Below, piece by piece: positions 22,234 through 33,061 of a stretch of 64,000 nucleotides of DNA. The stretch is from the NCBI RefSeq assembly GCF_902806685.2, contig NC_048554.1, forward strand, positions 7,626,001 to 7,690,000, read 5' to 3'. The notes beneath the pieces are model-generated. The model worked only from the letters and a program-made list of their open reading frames with translations. It was not told the origin of the DNA and made no database searches. Source of the stretch: Maniola hyperantus. Lineage: Eukaryota; Arthropoda; Insecta; Lepidoptera; Nymphalidae. Both the position numbers and the translations under genes were made by a program. Position 1 is the first letter of the stretch; each line of letters begins with the position of its first letter.

Positions 22234-22512
22234 CAGTGGTGTGCAAGTTATAAAGGTACTGCTTACCTTAGTGTGCCCTAGTTAAAATATTACAAGTCAA
22301 TGCTTATTTTTCATTATGACGTGCAACCAGTAACCTACTACTGATCCAATTTTACTAGTTCGGAAAATAGGTGCACATTAATGTTTTGTAATAATTATAA
22401 CTGATCTATGACAATAATGTCTTGTTATGAGTATATTGTAAACTTTTTGTGTCAAATAAATTTTATCTTATCTTAATTCTTTCTCTACCTTCGAACCTTA
22501 TGCACGCCACTG
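22234..22512. mobile_element. Probable non-autonomous element with CAGTGGYGTGCA inverted ends
   Basis: Left end CAGTGGTGTGCA and right end TGCACGCCACTG form a 12-bp inverted repeat with one mismatch around 279 bp of non-coding DNA. A second copy was not found in the window, so the assignment rests on the ends alone. Confidence 0.5.
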
Positions 22513-23018
22513 CTTGCAATAATTGTTATATTATCATCATAACAAATCGTTATCTTGTTGGCAGCTAAACGCAAAGCCGATTGTTTCCATGCAACTTAAT
22601 CAGTTGCTTTTTAATTTATTTAATTTATTTTATTTTGTAGAGACAAACAGTTACAATTAGATAAATAGATAGTATATATATAAAAACACTTAAACCAAAG
22701 CAGTCTCCAATGAGAAAATCCTCCAATGCTTGTAGATATATAAATATCAACGGGCAAAAATAAGCAATATCGACCTTCAAAATCTTCGAATAAAACCTAA
22801 ATATTACTAAGTGCTTATTGCGGTTATAAATAGCGATTTTATTGCGGTCGTTGAGGATATCGAGTACGTAAGACAACTAGGAGTACGGACTGGAAATACG
22901 TAGCTTTAGCAACTAGTACGTGACTATCGGCAATCCACGTAAATGTAGGTACAATCCGCTGCAAAAGTCACCACTAATGACGTTTTTGAAAAGAAAATCT
23001 ACTATTAAAATTATTAAA

Positions 23019-23243
23019 TACTAGATGATGCCAGTGACTTTGTCCGCGTGGATTTAGGCTTTTAAAAATCCCGTGGGAACTCTTTGATTTTCCGGGATAA
23101 AAAGTAGCCTATGTCCTTCCCCGGGATGCAAGCTATATCTGTAGCAAATTTCGTCAAAATCGATTGAACGGATGCGCTGTGAAAGGCTAGCAGACAGACA
23201 GACAGACACACTTTCGCATTTATAATAGGTATTATAGTATGGA
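23019..23243 (+). repeat. Dispersed repeat, family B, complete copy
   Basis: TACTAGATGATGCCAGTGAC through CCGTGGGAACTCTTTGATTT, GGGATAAAAAGTAGCCTATG, GCAGACAGACAGACAGACAC and TTTCGCATTTATAATAGG. Confidence 0.85.
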
Positions 23244-23294
23244 TTAAAAATGTACTGTACCTACCTTATCACATTCTCGTAGTTCATTGTCATC

Positions 23295-23520
23295 TAAATA
23301 TGTAAAACGAAAAGGTGACTAACTGACTGACTGACTGACTGACTGATCTATCAACGCACAGCTCGAACCACTGGACAGATCGGGCTGACATTTGGCATGC
23401 AGATAGCTATTATGACATAGGCATCCGCTAATAAAGGTTTTTTAAAAATTCAACCCCTAAGATAGGGGTTTGGAATTTCCGGAGTCCATGCGGATGAACT
23501 CGCGAGCATACCCCTGGTCC
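23295..23520 (+). repeat. Dispersed repeat, family C
   Basis: ACGAAAAGGTGACTAACTGA, GACT repeats, CTATCAACGCACAGCTCGAA, ACTGGACAGATCGGGCTGAC, then CAACCCCTAAGATAGGGGTT. It follows a family B copy with little between them. Confidence 0.85.
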
Positions 23521-23716
23521 CATCACTAATTAGCTCTAGCCTCTAAAGCGAAAAGTGACACCAAGCTCTCAAGGAAGTTTGATCAACGTTATTTTTGTTT
23601 TGATATAACTACTTAATAATAGTTTTATTATTTTAAATGTTACATACCATTGAAAACTCAATACATAAAAACTATTAGATAACCATAAAGTCAGTTCTAA
23701 TTCTTTGTGAAATACT

Positions 23717-23910
23717 TTTTTTTAAAGAATAATAGCCACGTTAATCATGACTATTATTCCCGTTGCCCCTCCAACTAACCGCAAAGCTTGTGCTACGAAT
23801 AAGTACGACAATTATTATATTATAGTGCAACGGCCAAAGGGTGGGGTTTGAACCGCCGACCTTCCAGAATTTTGTCCGTTCTTGTAACCGTTGAGCTATT
23901 GAAGCTTAAA
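23717..23910 (-). mobile_element. tRNA-derived SINE, second type, minus strand
   Basis: AAAGAATAATAGCCACGTTA at the tail end, then GGGTGGGGTTTGAACCGCCG (B-box region, reversed) and GTAACCGTTGAGCTATTGAA at the head. Near full length. Confidence 0.8.
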
Positions 23911-25044
23911 TTCATTTTTTTTTATTTAAATTCTCTTTTTACGTATAGGTTAAAAGCAATTTTTTTCTATTTAAATAGATTATAGTTTTATTATATTAGT
24001 ACTTTTGTGTATTAAGTGTTTAGCTTTTAATAACTTTGCGTCTGTAATATTGTTTAAAATGAAATAAAAATAAAATAAAATTGGTATCAAAACATAATAA
24101 GTAATGTAATTGTCAAATTTTGAAGCAAACTGTACCTAACTACGGAGGAGAAATTTAGTACACGACAATTATTACTGTAGTACACCCCCTTTATATGAAA
24201 CACATGAGAACTAGTCTCTATCTATATTCTATACCTACCTATCGTTGTAAAATGTACCTACCTACTTGGTGTGCATGTATAGCACTTGTATTAGTAGAAG
24301 TTATTTCTCGTGTTTTGCGACTGGAATATTCTCATAGTTATATCACAGTTCACGACAGTTAGGGAATTTCTAACAAAACGCCGAGGCTTCGGCGTCAATG
24401 GCAGGTGTCACATGTTAGTATATTGACGCAGGTAAACCTAATGTAGTCAAATTTCTATGATTGTAGGTACTTCGTAAATAGCCTAACATTTGCCATACTT
24501 ATCGTCGATTCAGGATCAAACCGAGAGTTCCCTCACTCTGGTTCACTCTGGTTATATTAATTAAACGTGCCTTTCAAATTACTGTTGTATTTATAATAAA
24601 AAATAAAGTTAATTTGAAGTTTTGTCAAAGCGAAGTAAGTAAGTTAGTACTAAACTAAGTACCTATTTTAAATTAACTGTAGGTAGTTACTATTTTTGTA
24701 GTCTACTTTACTACTCTGAAGTCCTGTTTATAGAAGTAGTTTTATACAATTTCGAATATCTATCAGAATAAATGTGTTTGAATCTTTAATCTGGGATTTC
24801 AAAAATTAAACTCAAAATTAACTCTCACACGTTCACTCAAATAATGTTAGCTATCGTTAGTGAGACGATAACGTTTTGATTAGGTAGGTATATAAGGGAT
24901 AAGGGATGTCATCAAAATTACCTACTAGCGGAATGAGAAAACGTGCTCTGGGACTGTTTCGACCACAGATCTGACTACTAGAGCTTGCAAGGCTTTTTGT
25001 CCTACCGTCATTTTGCTGCTTTTACCCTACTGCTCTGCTTTTAT
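23911..25044. other. No feature recognised
   Basis: AT-rich intergenic DNA; no coding or repeat structure that I can support. Confidence 0.3.
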
Positions 25045-25230
25045 CTACACGTATAAAAGGAAAAGGTGACTGACTGACTGACTGACTCAATATCAACGCA
25101 CCGTTGAAACTACTGGACGGATCGCGCTGAAATTTAGATAGTCTGATATATAATATCTTCTCTCTACTAGCTTATACTCGCGACTTTGTCCCACACAAAT
25201 TTCAGACCCCCTGTTTTACCCCCTTAGGAA
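25045..25230 (+). repeat. Dispersed repeat, family C, partial
   Basis: CACGTATAAAAGGAAAAGGT followed by GACTGACTGACTGACT, CAACGCACCGTTGAAACTAC and GGACGGATCGCGCTGAAATT. The 3' part is diverged. Confidence 0.75.
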
Positions 25231-25249
25231 TTGAATATATAACACAAAC

Positions 25250-25408
25250 AAAAACAAAAAAAAAATGACGTTTTAATTTTGATGTTTTGTGATTTGTTTA
25301 CGGTTTTTGGATTTTTCCCCTTACGTGTGCAATAAGACCTACCTACCTACCACAAGATTCTAGTTCAACGGGAAAGTACCCTACAGGTTTCTTGACAGAC
25401 AGACAGAT
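25250..25408 (-). repeat. Family A repeat, internal part, minus strand
   Basis: ATGACGTTTTAATTTTGATG is followed by the reverse of the family A centre: GGATTTTTCCCCTTACGTGT, CTACCTACCTACC, TTCAACGGGAAAGTACCC and TTTCTTGACAGACAGACAGA. It stops where the LINE begins. Confidence 0.7.
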
Positions 25409-27075
25409 ACTGTGGTGAGTTTCCAGACTTAATGAAACATAGTAAAATAATTCCATTATTTAAATCAGGTAGTACTAGTGACCCCACTAACTTCAGACCG
25501 ATATCTGTACTACCCACTTTTAGTAAAATCTTTGAAAAAATAATTTTAACTCAACTGCTTAATTTTTTCAACATTAATGATTTATTTCACACCAAACAGT
25601 TTGGTTTTACACGGGGTCGCTCAACAACCGATGCTGGTGTTGAGTTAATACTAAATATATTTGAAGCCTGGGAGGAATCACGTGATGCGCTTGGCGTTTT
25701 ATGTGATTTATCCAAGGCTTTCGACTGCGTTGATCATGAAACATTGGTCGCGAAATTGCACCATTATGGAATTAGGGGTGCAGCATTGGAATTGATGAGT
25801 TCTTACCTAAATGATAGAATACAAAGGGTAGACGTGAATGGAAAGCGATCTCCCGGATCCGTTGTAAAAATGGGGGTGCCACAAGGTTCCATCTTAGGAC
25901 CTTTTCTGTTCCTTATTTACATCAATGACCTTCCTTACCTCGCTAAGGACAATTACGGGATAGTCTTGTTTGCTGATGATACATCACTTTTATTTAAAAT
26001 CAATCGATACTTAACAACTTTTGATGAAGTAAACAATTCTCTCACCAAGTTAGTACAGTGGTTCGAAGCTAATAACCTGCTTCTCAACGGGAAAAAGACA
26101 AAGTGTATTAAATTCACTTTACCAAATGTTAAGCAGGTGAAAACCACTGTGCAACTTAATAATGAGGAATTAGATTTAGTGGATACCGCTATTTTTCTTG
26201 GAATAACGTTAGATGCAAAACTTCAATGGGGCTCTCATATAAATAACTTATCGAACAGACTTAGTTCTGCCGCATATGCGGTAAAAAAGATTCGCCAGTT
26301 GACAGACATAGAAACTGCGAGACTAGTATATTTTAGTTACTTTCACAGCATTATGTCATATGGTATATTATTATGGGGTAATGCTGCTGATATTAATTCT
26401 ATTTTTGTGCTGCAGAAAAGGGCTGTTCGAGCCATATACAGTATGGGGCCACGAGAGTCGCTGAGAACTAAATTTAGGGAAGTTAAAATTATGACAGTGC
26501 ATAATCAATATATTTTTGAAAATTTACTATACGTACATAAAAACATAAATAAATTTAAAAAAAAAAGTGACTGTCATAATATAAATACTAGAAATAAAAA
26601 TAAACTTGTAATTCCCGCCTCTAGGCTCAGTAAAGTTAGCAATTCATTTGCTCGTAATTCCATACGTTTCTATAATAAGCTTCCAGAAGACATATTGGAG
26701 ATGTCTCTCAACAAGTTCAAAGTTTTCATAAAACGTAAACTAATTGAAAAATCCTATTACAATGTAAAGGATTATTTAAATGATAAGCAAGCTTGGGAAT
26801 GAGTTGCTTAACGACTTTGTGATAGTTCTAATAAGTTTCAATAAATTTGTAAAGTGGTGATAATAAAAAGAATACCCGGCTGAGTTTGTTGTGGGCTCTT
26901 CTCAGACCTGGGCGCGTTTGGAACCCTCGTAGCTTTAGTTTTAAGTTTGCGTTATAATTATCACCACTATATTATCTTACAAATCTAACACTATACCAGA
27001 CAATCAATAAGAGTAATTTATTACCTATTTTGAATAAATCATTTGACTTTGACTTTGACTTTGACTTTGACTTTG
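25409..27075 (+). mobile_element. 5'-truncated LINE with TTTGAC-repeat tail
   Basis: The element starts abruptly at or just before the reverse transcriptase domain, continues through a 3' untranslated region (GAATACCCGGCTGAGTTTGT, GGAACCCTCGTAGCTTTAGT) and ends in five to six TTTGAC units at 27044-27075. Five-prime truncation and a simple-repeat tail are typical of non-LTR retrotransposition. The same 3' region recurs at 37955, 48850 and 52540. The clade (Jockey-like or other) cannot be decided from this part. Confidence 0.85.
25432..26802 (+). CDS. Non-LTR retrotransposon reverse transcriptase (N-terminally truncated)
   Basis: 456 aa, open from an internal ATG to a TGA. Seen: the fingers motif FRPISVLPTFSKIFEKI (21-37), GFTRGRSTTDA (58-68), motif A CDLSKAFD (91-98, catalytic Asp92), motif B GVPQGSILGP (148-157) and motif C FADD (180-183), then a thumb-like region with MSYGILLWG. 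The endonuclease domain and any ORF1 are missing, so this copy should not move on its own. All catalytic aspartates remain and the frame has no break, which points to a fairly young insertion. The ATG is only the first methionine in the surviving frame; the frame runs on upstream through FPDL to the truncation point. Confidence 0.88.
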   Translation: MKHSKIIPLFKSGSTSDPTNFRPISVLPTFSKIFEKIILTQLLNFFNINDLFHTKQFGFTRGRSTTDAGVELILNIFEAWEESRDALGVLCDLSKAFDCVDHETLVAKLHHYGIRGAALELMSSYLNDRIQRVDVNGKRSPGSVVKMGVPQGSILGPFLFLIYINDLPYLAKDNYGIVLFADDTSLLFKINRYLTTFDEVNNSLTKLVQWFEANNLLLNGKKTKCIKFTLPNVKQVKTTVQLNNEELDLVDTAIFLGITLDAKLQWGSHINNLSNRLSSAAYAVKKIRQLTDIETARLVYFSYFHSIMSYGILLWGNAADINSIFVLQKRAVRAIYSMGPRESLRTKFREVKIMTVHNQYIFENLLYVHKNINKFKKKSDCHNINTRNKNKLVIPASRLSKVSNSFARNSIRFYNKLPEDILEMSLNKFKVFIKRKLIEKSYYNVKDYLNDKQAWE

Positions 27076-27764
27076 ATATTTTTTTTAATCAAGAATTTAT
27101 GCGTTCTGAAAAAGATGGCGTGCAAACAATTTTAAATTACTTGACACCTAACGTAAGTAGGTTTGCTTCTCTAAAGTGCTATCGCTCTACTTTCCACACT
27201 ATTTTTCTGAGCACGTGAACTTACCTGTCCTATTTTCTGATAGTAATCAGACTCGTAGGACATCGCCCTTCGAAATATATTGGACCCGTATTTTGGCCCT
27301 AGAGACGAGCGACGCGGCGTGTGCTTACTCAACACCTTGATTATAACAGTAACCAAAAGTAAACTCTATTACACTGGAATAAAGTTTAAAATTGACTATC
27401 ATTAAATAATGTGTTTTGAAAAGGGCTCGCTATTGATATGTCTATTTTTACAGCCAGTTTTTCTTGAAGCACTACATTTACGACTTCTAACCTTTGCACC
27501 TGCACACTAGAATATTAACGAATAGGTTTATCAATTAAAATTCAAAAAATATGTTCTATTCAAATAAACTTTATATATAACTGGTGTCTCTCGGGTCTTG
27601 AAACCTTATCAAAAGCTTATTTGAGTTTTGAATATCTGGAACACTAGGGAACTACAAAATCAAAGCGATCTAAGAAATAACTAGCAGAATATTCGGTAGT
27701 CAGAGAAGTTAAGTATATTGACATACAAGCATCTGAATATCAGTGAACTAAACACAATTTATAT

Positions 27765-27965
27765 ACATAAAAGGAAAAGGTGACTGACTGACTGACTGAC
27801 TGACTGACTGATCTATCGACGCACAGCTCAAACTACTGGACGGATCGCGCTGAAATTCGGCATGCAGATAGGTAGCTATTATGATGTAGGCATCCGCTAA
27901 GAAAGGTTTTTTAAAAATTCAACCCCTAAGTAGTAAAATAGGGGTTTGAAATTTGTATGAAACAT
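27765..27965 (+). repeat. Dispersed repeat, family C, complete copy
   Basis: CATAAAAGGAAAAGGTGACT, GACT repeats, CTATCGACGCACAGCTCAAA, TGGACGGATCGCGCTGAAAT, then AACCCCTAAG and AATAGGGGTTTGAAATTTGT. Confidence 0.85.
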
Positions 27966-28002
27966 TTTAAAATCATTATGAAGTTTCCTGGTCAGTGTAA
28001 TG

Positions 28003-28071
28003 AAAAAAAAAAATACTACTGCTTACGAAATATGGAGGACAATATTAATTCTTAAGCAGTAGTATTTTTTT
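28003..28071. repeat. Short inverted repeat
   Basis: AAAAAAATACTACTGCTTA at the left pairs with TAAGCAGTAGTATTTTTTT at the right, separated by about 30 bases. It may be a very small MITE or a hairpin; only one copy is in the window. Confidence 0.6.
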
Positions 28072-28109
28072 CCTTAACAACTAGCGTGGCGGAACTATCG
28101 GAAGCCTAT

Positions 28110-28450
28110 CTTATTTTTTTTTCAGATACAAGTTAGCCCTTGACTGCAATCTCACTTGGTGGTAAATGATAATGCAGTCTAAGATGGAAGCGGACTACTG
28201 GCTAACCTGGAAAGGGTACCTATGGCAGTTTTTATTAAACCCACACCCCTGTGGTTTCTACACGGTATAGAACCGGAATGCTAAATTGCTTGGCAGCACG
28301 GCTTTGCCGGTAGTAACTAGCCACGGCAGAAGCGTCCCACCGGACCAGACCAGAGATTTAGAAATTATAAAATTCGAACCCCCTTCCCGGAGTTGATCCC
28401 GGAACCTCTAACTAATATGACCACAGCACTTACCACTGCGCCAGGTAGGT
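28110..28450 (-). mobile_element. tRNA-derived SINE, third type, full length, minus strand
   Basis: On the minus strand the head carries CTGGCGCAGTGGTAAGTGCT (A box) and GGGATCAACTCCGGG (B-box region), then GGTCTGGTCCGGTGGGACGC, the body with AGCATTCCGGTTCTATACCG, and the 3' end AGTCAAGGGCTAACTTGTAT followed by an A-run. It is the uninterrupted counterpart of the copy at 16685. Confidence 0.85.
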
Positions 28451-28825
28451 TGGCAAAATCACAATAATATCAAAATCTTGTGCACCTTCTGACACGCACT
28501 AATTGAAAAGTTTTTTTATTTGTTAAAATGATTGCTTGCTTCAATTTTTCCCCTTAATAGGCTTCGTAGCGTGGTCTATGCACAGAAATTATTCGTTGCC
28601 AAATAAAGGGAGACGAGAAAGCTTTCAAATCAACTCAAACACAGGCGTTATCCCGCAAATATCTCTGAATCTCGCCACACTGCTAACGTGCTAACATAAA
28701 TAGCAGGTCTTAATGTTGGGGAACATATACTTTTATCTACATCTGCATCAACATCCGAAATTTATAGGTACTTATTTGTAGATATAGACGAGTATAATAT
28801 TTCAGAATTCAGACTTTCTAAATTT

Positions 28826-28990
28826 CTGTAGCCGACGCGACAGCTGCGAAGCTGAAGTGGCAATGGGCTGGGCAGTACATAGTTCGAAAAAACGATAGAC
28901 GTTGGGGTCCCAAATTGCTAGAATGGCGACCTCGCACGTAGAGGCAACATCAAACGGGTCGCAGGGATTCAGGGCGACGCAAGACTGTAG
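28826..28990 (+). mobile_element. LINE reverse transcriptase C-terminal remnant
   Basis: Plus-strand translation contains AAKLKWQWAGQYIV and GPKLLEWRPRT, the C-terminal region of an insect LINE polymerase protein, followed by a stop and frame changes. It belongs upstream of the fragments at 16853 and 40393. Pseudogenised. Confidence 0.75.
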
Positions 28991-29625
28991 CAATTGGAAT
29001 TTTTTGCAAGCGACCTTTGTGATATGTCCAGCAGCTATCGGTTATATAATTATATAAATATCATTGTAAAAGTTGCTTCTTGAAAAGAGTGACTAGTGAA
29101 TTTCTTGCCAGTTTTGTCTCAGCAGATTCTGCTTTTCCAACCGGAGGTGGTAGAGCATGACAATTAACGTAAGAGGCATACATGAATTGACAACATTAGT
29201 CTATATATTATGTTTGCAAAATGTGGATTGAACTAAATAAGAAACAAAATCTATTGTGTTTTGCTACATTAACAAGTGTCGTAAAATAAATAAATCGTAC
29301 CATTCCTGTTGTACTTACATGTCAAGAAAGGTAGAAGCATTTGATAATAAACATCGCGGAAGGAGCAGATCCGTCGGCAAGAAATGCTCCGCCGATAAAA
29401 TATGATTGAGATCTTTATTACTCACCCGTACCCGTGTTGCGAAAAACGTTGAGGTTCACGCGAATTTCTGGAAACAAGCGCTGCCTTTGCTGAAGGATCA
29501 ATCGTGATATGATTTATTACAATACTCGTTTTTGTTAGCGAAATAACAGGTAAAGTTGTATTTATTATATAAATAAATATAATATACATAAATTATTTAT
29601 TATTAAAATAATTTAATTTATTACC

Positions 29626-30115
29626 GCAAATGAAAATACAAAAAACAAAAATACCAAACTTATTCTAGAACATAAAAATTACAAATCGAAAATATCATCT
29701 AAACCACCGCAACGAGGCAGGGTGCCCAGAACGCTGGCAGCGTTACCTCGTTGAATGGCCAGACTAATATGCTGACCGAGGTAACTGCCAGCCCTCCGGT
29801 CCCCCGTGGATTCCGCGAGACGGGATGAAAGGTCCTCAAAAAAGGATCTAGCATCCTCGCCCCACGAACCCATGGTCTCCACCCCAAAAGGCACAAATAT
29901 GAAACTATTTTCTATATTCTCATATTTGCGCCTCTTGGCCCTTTCTGCCTTAGTAGCCGCCGCGCCGCTCCGGCCGCCACGGAGGTCGCCTGTACCGTGT
30001 ACGTGTGACAGCGCCAGTGTATCCACACACGTGGCATCCCACACAAGCGACCTACCTTGCTTCCACAATCCACGGGACAAGAGTCATACCGTCTGGTCTC
30101 TTGCCATCGCTACGT
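29626..30115 (-). mobile_element. LINE 3' end, minus strand, 5'-truncated
   Basis: The minus-strand frame from about 30080 to 29679 encodes the C-terminal domain of a LINE polymerase, with RSLVWDATCVDTLA, FIFVPFGVETMG, DRRAGSYLGQHIS and QRGNAASVLGTLPR. Upstream, RPDGMTLVPW is readable in another frame, so a small indel at about 30060-30070 breaks the protein. The element is truncated just beyond that. The last 120 bp (29626-29745) are identical to 51285-51404. Plus-strand frames here are shadows. Confidence 0.85.
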
Positions 30116-30159
30116 GCCAAACCATTTGGCAAATTAAAATTAAATCACTACCCTTACTA

Positions 30160-30350
30160 TAATTGCAAAAGTGTGTAGTAATGTTTGTTGGTTTATGGGT
30201 TTTTTGGTTTGTTGGTTTGTCATTCAATCACGTCGCAACGGAGCGATGGATTGACGTGATTTTTTCTGTGGGTATAGTTGAAGACCTAGAGAGTGACATA
30301 GGCTAATTTTTATCCCGGAAAATGAAAGAGTTCCCATGGGATTTTTATAT
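30160..30350 (-). repeat. Dispersed repeat, family B variant, minus strand
   Basis: TGTTTGTTGG repeats replace the usual microsatellite, then CAATCACGTCGCAACGGAGC and TATCCCGGAAAATGAAAGAG. This TTGG/GTTTG variant also occurs at 40988 and 49487. Confidence 0.75.
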
Positions 30351-30361
30351 AGGTATTAATA

Positions 30362-30517
30362 CGCGACAGGTTGAGATCGCAAACGGGGTATGAGGCGGGA
30401 GGACGCCCCGCACACCCACACGTCACCCGCGTTATCCCGCACCGAATTCGCGCGTGGGCTGTAAGTGTGCGGGTGTGCGGGGCGTCCCCACCCCGATTAC
30501 CGTCTCGACCTCTCGCG
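30362..30517. mobile_element. GC-rich MITE with TA flanks
   Basis: Flanked by TA (30360-30361, 30518-30519). The left arm CGCGACAGGTTGAGATCGCA pairs imperfectly with a right arm whose complement is CGCGAGAGGTCGAGACGGTA. Inner arms GACGCCCCGCACACCC pair almost exactly. A diverged partial copy starts at 32234. The open frame 30371-30577 is accidental. Confidence 0.8.
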
Positions 30518-30629
30518 TACTATTATGTATGTTACAATATTTCTTCCTCATGGCAAGCTGAATGTAAAGCACATTAATAAAAGTTTAATGCAAAGCAATA
30601 ATTTTCCAAATTTATAGTAGATACATCTT

Positions 30630-31042
30630 TTTAGGGTTACGTACCTCAAAAGGAAAAAAGGAACCCTTACAGTCTGTCAGTTTGTCGTATCTGTCAAGAA
30701 ACCTATAGGGTACTTCCCGTTGCCCTAGAGTCATGAAATTTGGCAGGTAGGTAGGTCTCAAGCACACGTAAGGGGAAAAATCCGAAAACCGCGAATTTGT
30801 GGTTACAACACAAAAAAAAGTTAAAATGGATTCATAAAAAAATAGTTAGTATTTACTACTTTCAAATTAAGATTAATATACCAAATGGGGCATGATATGA
30901 AAGGGCTTCCTGTACATTCTAAAACATTCTAAACATTCAAAAAATTTATTTATTTATATGCATAACAATTTTTAATTTATTATGCAATAATGTCGAACCC
31001 TCGTTGCGCGAGTCTGACTTGCACTTGACCGTTGTTTTTTAA
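30630..31042 (+). repeat. Family A repeat, near complete
   Basis: TTAGGGTTACGTACCTCAAA at the left; ACTTCCCGTTGCCCTAGAGT and CGAACCCTCGTTGCGCGAGT with GACTTGCACTTGACCG at the right. The GTCT run is almost lost. Confidence 0.8.
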
Positions 31043-31215
31043 TTTTTTTATTGTTTAAGATCGCAAAAAACTTTATTGTATGAAATATAAATAATTCGGA
31101 AGTCCGGTCGTAACATTTCGTACATTTTATTACATTGTCGATGTCTGCGACATATGGCGCAATGGTATGTATGTTCATAAAAATATTGTTGTTTTCCGTA
31201 TAGGTATCGCGTGTA

Positions 31216-31396
31216 CAGTACGCGGCAGAAAATAATGTACATCGACCTATAGAAGAGATTTCGGCTTTGTAGAGCTTTGTCTCTGTCGCTCATACTTATA
31301 CGTAACGTTTTGTCGGTCTCAACGACAGAGACAATGCTCTATAAAACCGCTATATCTTTTTAAAGGTCGATGTAGGTTATTTTCTGCCGCGTACTG
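31216..31396. mobile_element. MITE with Tc1-like ends, copy 2
   Basis: 181 bp, TA on both sides (31214-31215, 31397-31398), with the same ends CAGTACGCGGCAGAAAATAA and a central TTTGTCTCTGTCGCTCATAC as the copy at 14253. The copies differ by several substitutions and small indels, so they are not fresh. Confidence 0.9.
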
Positions 31397-31398
31397 TA

Positions 31399-32233
31399 CT
31401 GGCGACTCGTACATTCACATAGTGGACTCTATAACTTTCGTAAAAAAACACCTGTGCAAAAACATATTTTGCGAGTTCCAGGGTTGTTTTATCTTTTTAT
31501 AATAATGAATGTTTTCGTAAAAGTTTTTATAGTTTATCTACTAGACCGCCTATGATGAGTGATGGATTATGCTATATAAAAAAACGCTAAGCGAAATTGA
31601 ACGACTGCAAACGACTGTCGCCTTCTCGAGTCACGGACGCCTAACGTCCTAATAACTTGAAAAGTCAATCAATAATAAAAAGTAAATTATGTTCAAATAA
31701 TTAGAAAATACTTAGTATATTATGTTAGCTTACTTTGGTATTTTGTACGCCTGTAGTGTAATAGCCATATGGAAGTTTTATTGAATAGTGATCTCCATGA
31801 TTTAAGCAACCTACATTGCAAGAGAAAGCTAAATGTTAATTAATCATTAATATAGATTATCTCTGTTTAAAATGGCATTGTGTATGTCAATTGCAGCAAA
31901 CTTTCGCAAAAAATCCGGAGAAATTGATTATAATTGTCAAGTAGGTAAACAAGAACAATTTAAAACAAAATGATATAGTGGCAACAAAAGTTTCCTCACT
32001 AAACAATGTTTACAACGTATATTAGTCACGTATTACGTTATAAATTTCGAAGCTACAAGTTTATTATGTTTACAATATCAAGGATGAAGGAGAGGACGTG
32101 ACCCGGGCACCGGGGCACAGGTAACTAGCAACACAAGCTATAATTCAATCAAACCTGGCTTAACTGGGAACCGGTAAATGACAACGCTTCTGTTTACCAA
32201 ATACCTACCAACTTTACGGTGCTACGTATAGTA
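31399..32233. other. No feature recognised
   Basis: Intergenic DNA between two MITEs, with no open frame of protein-like content. Confidence 0.3.
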
Positions 32234-32338
32234 CGCGATAGGTCAAGATGACAATCGGGGAGGGAACGCCCTGCACACCCGCTCAGCCCGCGCGCTATCC
32301 CGGTGCGGGCGAGCGCGGTTGACGTGCGAGTGGTAATG
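32234..32338 (+). repeat. Partial copy of the GC-rich MITE
   Basis: Starts CGCGATAGGTCAAGATGACA after TA, then GAACGCCCTGCACACCCGCT, as in the element at 30362. The right end is missing; it stops near the perfect inverted repeat at 32342. Confidence 0.65.
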
Positions 32339-32341
32339 TAA

Positions 32342-32511
32342 AAGAGTCCCCGCAGACCACAAACTTTTTATCGGCCGATAGTTTGGTCGGTTTCTTAATC
32401 AGTATGAAGATGTATGTAAGTGCGCAAATTATAACGATTACATCTTCATACTGATTAAGAAACCGACCAAACTATCGGCCGATAAAAAGTTTGTGGTCTG
32501 CGGGGACTCTT
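32342..32511. repeat. Perfect 73-bp inverted repeat (hairpin), 24-bp loop
   Basis: Arms 32342-32414 and 32439-32511 are exact reverse complements by direct reading. The arm begins AAGAGTCCCCGCAGACCACA and includes the smaller palindrome TATCGGCCGATA. TAA borders both sides (32339-32341, and 32511-32513 overlapping the last arm base). No coding capacity. Confidence 0.9.
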
Positions 32512-33061
32512 AAATGTCATGCAATGTACAGATGTACATATCATAATTCATAACTTCACGCAATAGTAAGCAAAGTGAACAAACTTACCTATCTTTTTAA
32601 ATCAAGACTTTTTAAAGAAAAAAGTGGCTTACGGGAAAGTGTTTCTCCAAGAATAGATGAATTTAAAAAATCTGTAATTTAATTCTAGTATGTAGTAGGT
32701 AATACTATAAGTAGGTACCTACTAATTTTACATGCCTGGTAAGATAAAATGGAATACTTAGTTTTACTGGAAACCCGAAACTCTATACCTAACATCTGTT
32801 ACACAAAATGATTGTACAAATAAATAAAATTGAAATAAACGTGTAAATTAACCAATTTACACTTTGCTTTTATCAAGCACCTCCGCAAAATATACTACTG
32901 CCTCTCAGATTATAACTTATGTCTTTGTTATTATTTACACCCTTTCACGTAATTATAGCTCTTAATAAAAAGCACTTAAAACCAATTTCGTTGTTCGCTT
33001 AATATCTTAACGTCTTAATTCACGTACGTAAAGCCTCAAATCAGTTTTATAGCTTGTGATA

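Noticed and set aside
29806..30162. 118-codon plus-strand frame
   Set aside because: It is antisense to the minus-strand LINE polymerase C-terminus, which has recognisable motifs.
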